Shown in pieces: positions 23,001-35,000 of a stretch of DNA of 64,000 bases (positions are counted from its first letter, which is position 1; every line of letters begins with the position of its first letter). The position numbers and the translations under genes were made by a program. The notes beneath the pieces are model-generated. The model searched no databases. It was not told the origin of the DNA and worked only from the letters and a program-made list of their open reading frames with translations. Source of the DNA: Oryzias latipes (Eukaryota > Chordata > Actinopteri > Beloniformes > Adrianichthyidae); assembly GCF_002234675.1 (NCBI RefSeq), contig NC_019879.2, positions 25,043,855 through 25,107,854 of the forward strand, given 5' to 3'.

Positions 23001-26000
23001 TAAAATCACGTTTAAAGTCTCAACGCCTGCATGAAGCAGAAACTCACCACGTATCAACCAGACTAGACCATCAGCAAAACTACCACGAGAAATACTCGTC
23101 ATTTATTAGCAACAGCATAACAATGTTATTAAAAAGAATCCACAGACTTATTGTACTTTAAAAATGTTGAAATTAAATCAAATGCACACATTCACTTGTA
23201 TATTTAGTTTTAAACATATTGTCGCGGACTGAGTTTAACTTGGCTGTTGGGCCGCGTTAAAAGTTCTGGAGTTCATTGAACGCATCGATCAAGTAGAGAT
23301 CTGATTGGCCCTCAGTTCTGTCGCTCAGCCCGTTGTTAGGGGGTTTGGACCAATGGGGTTCAGCAAAGGCCGAATAAGGGAAATGGGAGTGATGGAGCGC
23401 GAGCAGGTGAATATAAAGTTGGGAGAAGCGCTCTCGTCTCGGCGGGAGAGATTTAGGAGTTGCTGAATTAATTGTTCGGCGTTTGTTGTGGTCTACAGTA
23501 ACCAGAATAAAGAACCTTAAAAGAGGTTAAGTCTCCGTGCCTCAGTGTGGGAAAGGGACACTACATTATTGTATGGCTCTTTGGAAATTACATTTAAAAA
23601 TATGTGGCGTTTATGGCTCTCTCGGCCAAAAAGGTTCCCGACCCCTGCATTAGATGTTCTGAACAAAATGTTGCAGAACTTCCTGGATCCAGAAATGCAT
23701 ATGTTTTAACAGTGTGGTTTCCTTTAACACTTCTTATCTTCACAGGGAGAATGGATAATACGCAACGGTCCTGACCGGCCCCTGTATGTCCACATGTTTT
23801 GGGTAAAGTGGGTTGGTTAGAGGTCCATTGTGGCTCTGGTGATGATTGTTGTTTAATGTGAAGCACAGTTGGGTGGGTTTGCCCACACATTTTACATGTC
23901 AGACATTTGATACACTCACGGCTCATGTGTCCCACACAAAGACATCCAAAACAAACCCCTTTGCTTCTGAAGAGTTGAATCTTTTCTTTATGTTTCTTTC
24001 TGTTGAACTGTTTACATTCCTCCAAAGTATGACAGCGTTCACAGCAAAGACATTTAGGGTTCCTTTCCTTTTCGGGTTCTGATACTGTTTCACCAGCTCT
24101 CTCATGCGTCTCCATAGGTGTTACAGTGGTGGCCATCACACTTCCTTTTATTCTGCCTTTGGGCTGTGACTTCAAGCCAGAAAAAGGTTTTATTCTAGTA
24201 ACACCAGTTGGTTCTCTTATCTCACCAAACAATGGATCGGAGAGTATGTTGACACGTCGTTCGATAAACACAACCAAATCCACGAAAGAAGCTGGCTGAT
24301 TGGTTGTTTCCATTATGTTGTGAGCTATGGTTCTCCATTGCTCCCTCATTTTGAATGGCAGTTTTGACATGATAGCTCTCATGTTTATTGGCATGTCCAG
24401 CTCCTGCATATACTGAAGCTCCTGCATCACATTACAGCATCCCCTTAAAAACAAAGCATAGGCTTGAAGTGCTTTCACATCCTCAGATTTTATTACTTGC
24501 CTGTTAAGAGCCTTCTCCATGTAGGCACTTGAAATTTTATACTGGTTTCCAAAATGTTTTTGAAGAAGATCCTTTGCTATCTTGTAACCACGCTCTGGAG
24601 CCATGTGCTGACAGTTGCAAACCAATTTACATGGCTGACCTCTGGTGAACTGCTCCAAATAGTAGAGACAATCCGCCTTTGCAGCCTTTTCCTCCACTCC
24701 TTGCTCAAAAGCCTTTATGAATGTCTTGTATTGAAGAGGATCTCCATAAAATGTCGGAATGTCTCGTGACGGAAGAGTCATCAGATGTTGCTGCTGCACC
24801 AGATCTTCTGTTATTGCATTTTGTCTGTGCATAATGGTGAGTATTTCTCCAGGCTGATTAAGATTGATTTGTTGATGATTTGAAGATTGAGCTGTTTCTT
24901 GATGTTGAAAATGATGAGATGTCCCAAATCCAATTTCCTGATGTGGTTCATTATAGCTGTATGGATGCTGTGATGCAGGTGCAGTCTGTCGATTCCTTTA
25001 ATTTAGGTCGCACATCCTTTGATAATCCTTTGGTGGATATAGATGACCATTTTGTTGAATCCAGTTGTCACATATGTTTCTATAGCTCAAATTTATACTC
25101 CTGTGCCAAAGGATTAAATGTCTTGATGGATTCTTTTTGCTTCTCCTTCTCCACATAATAATTCATGCCATCAGTGGGACCTTGAAAATAACTTTCATGA
25201 TCTGAAGTTTGTAAAACAGTCAATTTAGCAGTTGATGCAGCTTCAGCTTCCATATCAAGCAGTTCCTTTTTTTTTCTTATCTGCAATTCTTGCTCCTCCA
25301 AAGCATGCTTGGCTGTTAAAGCTGCTGCACGAGCAACAAGTGCAGCCTTCTCTGCAGCAGCCTTTCTGACAGCAGAGCATGTGGTGCTTGACCTGCCACT
25401 CTTTTGGCTCCTGTGGCTTGAATGTTTACTAATATTAGAAATACTATCTTCAGGATTAATTTCATCCACAGAAAATCCTCCTTTGACATTTTCATATTGT
25501 GAAACCCATAATTTTGCATTAGCAAAACACTCATTAACAGACAACAATTTTGCTTTAAACCATATATCATGTTTTTCTTTTTTCATCACAAGGCAGTAGA
25601 ACCAACAAAACATTGAGCACATTTTTCACATCATCTCTCATTTCAATCAGCTGCTCAAGAGCACGTTTAACCTGTGTTTTATCATGATTCAATATTAACC
25701 CCTCTATAGATCTCCTAATAACAGCCGCTTTGTTTAATTTGGCATTTCTACTTGATTGTAATCTATCCAGCTCATTAGCGAGAGCCTTTGCTGAAAGTTT
25801 TACATCGCGTTTTTGAGTTTGTGTTTCATCACAGTCAGCGCTGTCTAGTTTGTCAATTTGCGCATTGACGTTCACACCCGACATCGTGTCAATCGACTCC
25901 ATAATTGCAGCTGGTCGTTTCAACAGCCCCCAACACAAAAGCGAATAAACGGAACACTAATAGTTTCCTAATTTTAGTAACCAATTTATTGGATTTATGC

Positions 26001-29000
26001 TCTACTGTGTGCACACATTGAAAATAATCTAGCCACAGGGGTTGCAAGCCAGTAACTTCTGTGCCGGTCCCAAGCCCGGATAAATAGAGAGGGTTGCGTC
26101 AGGAAGGGCATCCGGCGTAAAAATTGCCAAAATAACCATGCGAATCATCCACAACACTTTAGACATACCGGATCGGTCGAGGCCCGGGTTAACAACGACC
26201 GCCACCGATGCTGTTAACCTACAGGGTGTCGGTGGAAATTTGACTACTGTTGGTCGAAGAAAGAGGGGAGGCAGAAGGGTCCGTTGCCAGAGAGAGAAGG
26301 GAAAAGGCAGGAACATAGGTTTGAGAATAGGGACTCTTAACGTTGGCACAATGACAGGGAAAGGCAGAGAGCTGGCAGACATGATGGAGAGAAGGAAGGT
26401 AGATGTACTGTGTGTGCAGGAGACAAGGTGGAAGGGCAGCAAGGCACGTAGTATTGGAGGAGGATACAAACTTTTCTATCATGGTGTTGATAGGAAGAGA
26501 AACGGGGTAGGAGTGATTCTGAAGGGGGAGTTTGTAAACAGTGTTCTAGAGGTGAAAAGAGTCTCAGACAGGATGATGAGCCTAAAGTTAGAAATTGAAG
26601 GGGTGATGGTGAATGTAGTCAGTGGGTATGCGCCACAGGTTGGCTGTGAGTTAGAAGTGAAGGAGAGATTCTGGAGTGAGTTGGATGAGGTCATAGAGAG
26701 TTTTCCCAGAGGAGAGAGAGTTGTTATTGGAGCAGACTTTAATGGGCATGTTGGTGAGGGCAACAGAGGTGATGAGGAGGTGATGGGCAGGTTTGGTGTG
26801 AAGGAAAGGAATCTGGAGGGACAGATGGTGGTGGACTTTGCGAAGAGGATGGAAATGGCTGTAGTCAACACTTACTTCCAGAAGAGAGAGGAACATAGAG
26901 TGACATACAGAAGTGGAGGTAGGAGTACTCAGGTGGACTACATCCTATGTAGACGAGGTCATTTGAGAGAGGTTAATGACTGCAAAGTGGTGGTAGGAGA
27001 GAGTGTAGCCAGACAGCACCGCATGGTGGTGTGTAAGATGACTCTGGAGGTCAGGAAGAAGAAGATAGGGAAAACAGAAAAGAAGACCAAGTGGTGGAAG
27101 CTACAGAATGAAGAAACTTGTGAGGAATTTAGGCAGAAGTTGAGGCAGGTCCTGGGTGGTCAGGATGAACTTCCAGATGACTGGGAAACTACAGCAGAGA
27201 TTATCAGGGAAACAGGTAGGAAGGTGCTAGGTGTGTCATCTGGAAAGAGGAAAGACGGTAAAGAGACTTGGTGGTGGAATGAGGAAGTACAGGAATGCGT
27301 CCAGAGGAAGAAGTTGGCTAAAAGGAAGTGGGATGTAGAAAGGACTGAGGAAGGTAGACAGGAGTACAAGGAAGCGCAGCGTAGAGTGAAGAGAGAGGTG
27401 GCAAAGGCCAAACAGAAAGCTTACGATGAGCTTTATGACAGGTTAGACACAAAGGAAGGAGAGAAGGACTTGTACAGGCTAGCCAGACAGAGAGACAGAG
27501 ATGGGAAGGACGTGCAACAGATAAGGGCGATTAAGGACAGAGATGGAAAGGTGCTAACAACCCAAGAGAGTGTACAGAAAAGATGGAAGGAGTATTTTGA
27601 GGAGCTGATGAACGAGGAAAATGACAGGGAAAGAAGGGAGGAAGATGTGGTTGTTGTGGAGCAGGAAGTAGCAGAGATTGGAAAGGATGAGGTTAGGAAG
27701 GCTCTGAAAAGGATGAAGAGCGGAAAGGCCGTTGGTCCTGATGACGTACCTGTGGAGGTATGGAAGTGCTTAGGAGAGACAGCAGTGGAATTTCTAACAA
27801 GGTTGTTCAATAGGATTTTAGAGAGTGAGAAGATGCCTGAGGAATGGAGGAGAAGCGTTCTGGTCCCGATCTTTAAGAACAAGGGTGACATGCAGAACTG
27901 CAGCAACTATAGAGGAATAAAGTTGATGAGCCACACAATGAAGCTGTGGGAAAGAGTAGTGGAAGCCAGGCTTAGGAAGAAGGTGGAGATTTGTGAGCAG
28001 CAGTATGGTTTCATGCCCCGTAAGAGCACCACTGATGCCATTTTTGCTTTGAGAATGTTGATGGAAAAGTACAGAGAAGGTCAGAAGGAGCTGCATTGTG
28101 TGTTCGTAGATTTAGAGAAGGCGTATGACAGGGTGCCGAGGGAGGAGCTGTGGTACTGTATGAGGTCGTCTGGAGTGGCAGAGAAGTATGTCAGAGTAGT
28201 TCAGGACATGTATGAGAGAAGTATGACGGTGGTGAGATGTGCTGTAGGTCAGACAGAGGAGTTCAAGGTGGAGGTGGGACTACACCAAGGATCAGCTTTG
28301 AGTCCTTTTTTGTTTGCTATGCTGATGGACAGGCTGACAGACGAGGTAAGACAGGAATCTCCCTGGACAATGATGTTTGCGGATGACATTGTAATTTGCA
28401 GTGAGAGTAGAGAGCAGGTGGAGGAACAGCTAGAGAGGTGGAGGTTTGCTCTGGAAAGAAGAGGTATGAAGGTCAGTCGTAGTAAGACAGAATACATGTG
28501 TCTGAACGAGAGGGATCAAGGTAGAAGCGTTAGGTTACAGGGGACTGAGGTGAAGAAGGTGCAGGAGTTTAAGTACTTGGGATCAACAGTTCAGTGTGAT
28601 GGGGATTGTGGAAAAGAGGTGAAGAGGCGAGTGCAGGCAGGTTGGAGCGGTTGGAGGAAAGTGTCAGGAGTGTTGTGTGACAGAAGAGTGCCAGCAAGAC
28701 TCAAAGGAAAGGTGTACAAGACAGTGGTGAGACCAGCTCTGCTCTATGGGTTAGAGACGGTAGCAGTGAGACAGAGACAAGAGGCTGAGATGGAGGTAGC
28801 GGAGATGAAGATGTTGAGGTTCTCCTTAGGAGTGACCAGGTTAGACAGGATAAGGAACGAGTACATCAGAGGGACGGCTCACGTTGCCTGTGTTAGCGAC
28901 AAAGTCAGAGAAGCCAGACTGAGATGGTTTGGACATGTTCAGAGGAGGGACAGTGGATATATTGGTAGAAGGATGTTGGAGATGGAGCTCCCTGGCCGGA

Positions 29001-32000
29001 GGGCAAGAGGACGGCCAAAGAGGAGATATATGGATGTCTTAACAGAGGACATGAAGTTGGCTAACGTTAGGGTAGAAGATGTTCATGATAGAGTGAGGTG
29101 GAAAAGGATGATTCGCTGTGGCGACCCCTGATGGGAAAAGCCGAAAGAGAAAGTGTGCACACATTGAAAATGTCATTGAGTGTAGCGCTACAGTCCCTGG
29201 TACCTTCATGTGTTGGGTGCCGTTCTGTCGTCTGTGGAATAATGTTCCATAAATCCAGTGATCCAGCAGTCAATAATCCAATTATCGTCCAGGAATCCAG
29301 CGTTCTGATCCTCCGCCCAGTTATCTTCGGCATCGCAGTTCCCAACAAACTTCCACCTCCGGGCCGACGCTCTCCCACCTCAATCAGCAGCCGACCTCCT
29401 TTGCGTCATTTTACTTCGCTCAGTGCCAAACGAGTAGAAGTAATCCACAGATACAGCCAGGGTTTTGACTATTGTTGAAGGAGCTAAGCCTACAACTCAG
29501 CTCCTGAGATTGTTTTGACCCAGGGTGAGGTTGACGCGCATCTGTTTGCTCCAGTCATTAAATGTCCACTCTCATTTTGTATGGCGACACATTGACATTT
29601 ATTTTCTGTCATTTTGCATATGTAACCCTGCTTAAGTTACTTAGTTATTCTCTTTCATTTAGTGTAATTTTCAGTTTCACCACTGGTGGCAGTCAACATT
29701 TTAAATGTTGGTTTTTTGGGATTTGCCAGGAGTGATCATCCTGTCATTGTTTTTATCTTTGACGTCTTTTCAACTTTTCTCAAGGCATAGCGTCAGAGGA
29801 AAAAAAGACTTCAGCGAGGTAAAGAGGAAAAAAAACAGACTGAAATTAATTGTGGTTGTTAAAACTGTATTTGTTCTAAGTTTTGGAAAAAACTCACTTC
29901 CAACAGTTAGAGTGTACCCAGGAAGAGAAATCTTGTTGAAGAGCGACGTTGGACTTTGTTAATTTTGTGGAAAAATACGTTACCTCGGTGAGTGGTAATA
30001 TCGCATTTGATGTCGGATAACCTGCTATATTCACTGGTGATGTGTATTGATTGATTTGAAAAAACAGTGATTTGCAAACCAAATATTATAGAAAAAACCA
30101 GTTGAGGTAACTATGGAAATGTGTGATCAGTATTGTAATGTTTTAAGTTTAATGCACGGAGTCTCCTCGGTTGGCCACGTGTTGCAGGCTAGCTGCACAG
30201 TAAGCTAGTTTGATTTTTTTTGCATACATGTTGAGTTATATAATTTTGGTGTGTATATTGAGTTAAATCCTTGAAAAAAAGAAAATGACTGTGAAGTAAT
30301 GTTAAAAGGACAATATATATGGACAATATTTAATGATTTTCTGCACATTTGTGTAGACTGGTTTTTTTTCTTGGTGCACATCTGGATCCCAGACCTTCCT
30401 TCGTTCAACTCATCTACTCCATCATCATTCCGTCATCTTACCTCCTTGGTTCATCTCATTTCATCTCATCTACTGGTTGGACATTAAGTGGGTTACGTTT
30501 ATTTTTTTTTGAGTGCACTCAAAGGGTTATTTATTTTTATTCTAAAGAAAAGAGAAAGTTGGACTCAGATTTAAGTTTTCTTTTTGAGATCTCAATTTTA
30601 TTTGAACCTCCTTTTCATGTCAGTGGCCACTTGTTTTTTTGTTGTGAAGTGTTAAATATAAGTAATTCACTCAGTTCTTCAGACTGTTATTTTGTGTTAT
30701 TTTATTGCCTAAACCTAAGTATTCTTTTCTGGTTCAACTATAAATCATACATTTCTATGGGGTGGAATATTCCTGGCTAAATACTGGAATACATGACAGT
30801 CAACAGCCTCCTCACTGAACCTAGACTTAGAGTAACTCCATTTGAAGGGATTTAGAGCTGTTACACACAGCAGCACCGTCTAGGGGTTACACATACATAC
30901 TTGCGTGTGACATTGACCAGCCTGTGTTCTTACACTCGTGCAGTACTGCGGTCAAAACCCTTTGCCCTTCCGGACCAAAACACCTGACAAACACTGTAAC
31001 GTCTTCTCATACATACAGAATCTCCCTACTGGCAGTAAGGTGAACTACAATCACATTAATGGCTCCTACAGTGGAAGTATACCTGCAACAGAAGTTGTTG
31101 TGCTTTTATTCTGAAAATTCCACTGGGCTAAAACATCAGTAATCACGTCTCCATTCAGGGTTCATGAGATCGTTCAAAGGTTTTCTTGCAGCTTCTTTCC
31201 TGCTCCGTCTGAGAGCCTTCTGTGTGTTTCTGTGTCTGTGGGACCCACTTTGAATGCTCATTGTCCCGCAATATTTCCAAGAGGGGAAAATAAAAACAAA
31301 ATTAAATTGGGGGACACTTATTATTATTATTTTATTGTCGCTATGAAAATAAGAAAAATATTGGTTCGGTAAAGTTAAGAAAAGATAGTCACAGATTTGC
31401 ACTTCCGGCCTAAATAATTCTTCTGATAAATGTTCAAATGTGTCAGTAAGTATCTCAATCATTTTGTATTAACACAGAGAGTGAACGACAAATGAATTTC
31501 AAAAGAAAAAATATCGTTGCAGCGTTAGAAAGAAGGGGGGGGGGGGGGGGGGGGTTGTCCTCTGGACAACCTGGCAAGTAATATGTGGTTGTCCTCCCCC
31601 ACTTTTGATTGTCCTTCGATACCAATATTCAACAGCAAGGAAACCTACTCAGATGTCAGTACTTCATTTTTTCTATACATCTAATATCAAATGCCTCTTA
31701 TGATGGACATTTAAAAAACTCTTTAAATATTAAAAACAAATATTTTACTAAATATTGAAGCATCTGGTTAAAGTATTGCCATGTAAATCAAATACTGTTA
31801 CGGTCAAATGAAAATACTTTATCTTACCCTATAATATATAAGAAAATTTATTACATTAACCAAGACTGTAACCTAATGAGTATTTTTAAAATTTAGAACA
31901 CTTGTATGGACTGGGACTAGTACAGCATTCCAAATATAAAGTAATATTTATATGTGATGAAAAGTTATGATATGATATAACATCTATTTCAAATAAACAC

Positions 32001-35000
32001 ATGTGTAAATGATACCATGTTTACATTGTGCGCTGCTGTTTACATTTCCTAAATTTGCAACAGCCTCTGTTTCTGAATTCCTGTTTGTACTTTTCTACTT
32101 TCTTATCACTGTTGAGTTATTTCTGATTAATTCTAATGATATTATGATCAATATGAGCAGTGAAATAATATTTTACCTCTTCTACTCAGTTCGTTCGGAA
32201 GTCACGTGACATCGTTCGTGCACAATCGGATTTATCTTAACCCTTGTGCTATCTTAAATGACCCCACCCTTACATTGATGTGTTCTCCCTACCATGACAA
32301 GAGTGATAACAACACTGGCGCTACAGCTCTGGTGTTAAGGGTTAAACCTTTGTCACAACCATTGATTGTAAAAAAAAAACTGGACAGCTCAACCCCTCCC
32401 TTCTTGTTTCCCAAATAGGAAGTACCATTGCTTCCTGATTAGGGCGCCGCCATATTGAAACCAGTTGACAGTGATTGGTCCGACTCACTCTGACTCATCG
32501 TATCTGTGGCAATTACTGCTGCCGATGCCATAGATACAATCACTCAGAGAGACTCAGACAAATCACTGTCAACGACGCCCGTATCAGGAAGCAATGGTGA
32601 GGGATTTTGCCTCATTTAACAAGAGCGGGAGGTAAGAGCCCATTTTGTGTGGGTGATGTCACACCTTGATTTATCCATTGTTTTTACAGTCAATGGTCTC
32701 AACAGCCCTTAAGGGTGGATGCAGGCCAACCAACAACCAAAAAAAAAATGCCTCAGCACTCATATGGGTCAAACCACTGTATGGGTGCATATGACTAAGG
32801 CTTTAGGTGCAAAAAATCAGTCCATAGTCCAAACCACTAGAAGTAGAGAACACAGATAAGTTGGAAAATGTCTTGTTGTTTAACTTGGTGTATTAAAGAG
32901 ATGATTGTATATAATTAAAGTACAAAATGTCTTTCTTTAATGCAGACTTTGGACAGATTTTTGTATTAAAGTCATGTTTTACTCTCTTTACCAGCTGTCC
33001 AGGTTGGGGATGTGGTTGTGATGCTTGGATCCTCCGCCGTCTTACCCTGCCACATAATCACAAATGATCGTCTATCCCAGATCACATGGCAGAAAACGAT
33101 CAAAGGAAAAGCTCCAGATGATGTTTTCTTGACAATTCAGCCCAAGAATGGACTCAAGTTTAGTAATGGACAGGATTTAAGATTTCAATTTATTGGAAAT
33201 TTCAATGATAAAAATGAAACCCTGAAGTTTTCTAATATGACACTGAAGGATGAAGGAAGCTACACATGCATCTTCAGCTTGTTCCCCGGTGGAACACCAA
33301 GTAGAAATTCACAACTTGTAATACTTGGTAAGATCTGACTGTTTACATTGTTCTGCATTTTGTTACTGTTGTTACTGCAACATGTTGATTTTACTGGTAT
33401 TCCTATAGTGCCCCCAATCACAAATCTGATGGATTATACACCCTTAGAGGGAAATGAGGAGGTTCCACTTGCAACTTGCACAGCTGCTGCTTCTAAGCCT
33501 AAAGCAGAGGTGAGATGGATCAAAGGTTCTTTGGAAGAAAAAATTCGAGAAGAACTTAAGGAAACTCGGCATGCCAATGGTACGACCACCACATGGAGTA
33601 CTCTGCTTGGAAAACCTGGGAGAGAGATGAATGGTCAGTTGGTGAAGTGTGTCATCTCAAGTGAGGCAACGAAAGACGAAATCTTAGAAACCAACATCCA
33701 GGTCCACTGTAAGTATCTTCAAACTTCCTCTAAAGCAGATTTATTCTGATAGTGAAAGTGAAAAGTGCAGAAAGAATAACGAATGCAGGCCTAGAGGGGA
33801 ATACAGGACACAGGTGGAAAGACTGTTGGACAACATGTCCTCCTTTCATACCTATGGAGCCTTCTAGAATATCTGTTGTGAGAAGACCAGAGGGTGACCT
33901 TTGGGAGTGTCGTTGAGGAAGAAGGCTTTAAAGGAAGTAGAAAAGTACAGCCAAATGTCCAAAGAAGTGTTCCCGAAATGAACTTATTGTTGTTATGATT
34001 ATTGATGATTATTATTATGATATGTTAACGAAGGAATGCACAATGTGCAGAGAGACACATAACCAGGCCTTTATATGGAACTGCAGACAGAGAATGGGGC
34101 TCTTCTGCTCTTTTTCCTCTCTTGCGGTCTTCCCTGTTTAGGTGTTGTCCTGTGATCTTCTGCTTCTGCTATATATATTTAACCTTTTGTTGTTCTTTAA
34201 CTTCTTGTGTAACATTCTTTACAGTTTTTTTATCCCCAGAGTAAATTATTGAATTTGAGTTGACTGGACATCAACTTATTCTGTTATTTAAAGACCCACA
34301 ATCTGAAAATCATGTTATTAAATAAAATGTAATAAATAAAAAAAAGTAAATAAAATATTGACTGACATTAAACTGGTCAGTGGCCTACAAAACGTCCTGA
34401 ACAGCGCTGGTGTAAAGGACTTTATATCAAACATGACCACATGAAAGAGCCTTGATTCTTGCTTTCCAATATTTTACACAATGAAAAAAGCTTTTTTGTG
34501 GTAAAAATTTTGTATTTTAGGCAGAACAACTTTATTTTGGCACAAAGTTGCACATGTTTCATATTACAAATATAAATGCTTTTAAACTAGTGTTATCCTT
34601 GAAAAACTTACCTTTCTTTTATGTCATAAACCTTTTTGTATTTATTGCAGACCCGCCTGGGAATGTCAACATTTTTGAACGATCCGAATTCTCACATGAG
34701 TGTGAAACTGAGGCAAATCCAAAAGTTACCGTTATCTGGACAAGGTATTGAAAAAGTAAATGCAGTGTTGTTTGCATTTGAGTATGTCTTTTGAAATGTA
34801 TTTGTTTTTTTCAAATGTATTTATTTATTGTCTGAGTCCACTTGTGGGTTCAACCTAACCTGTGGAAGTTTTTGCAACTAAAATTCAAAGGAATACGCAA
34901 ATCTCAATTGACAATTCAATATCCAAGAATTCATGCTCAATCAGCATTCACTCAATCAACCACAGTCTACTTAACCCTTGTGCTATCCTAGGCACTTTAA

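Larger units (their letters stand above)
21900..29589 (-). mobile_element. BEL/Pao LTR retrotransposon, minus strand, multiply invaded
   Basis: Reading right to left: 5' LTR (29589-29226), a tRNA-Lys-like primer site, leader interrupted by an RTE LINE, gag (about 25904-24000), A17-type protease (23700-22090) interrupted by a hAT, then a short pol remnant ending about 21900. No 3' LTR, RT catalytic core or integrase remains, so the 3' half is deleted. Element order and the DUF1759/A17-like protein make-up are typical of BEL/Pao. It lies in intron 1 of gene A, antisense to it. Confidence 0.8.

Noticed and set aside
26219..28497. Minus-strand ORFs opposite the RTE protein
   Set aside because: Antisense shadows of a strongly supported coding frame; low-complexity S/L-rich translations.
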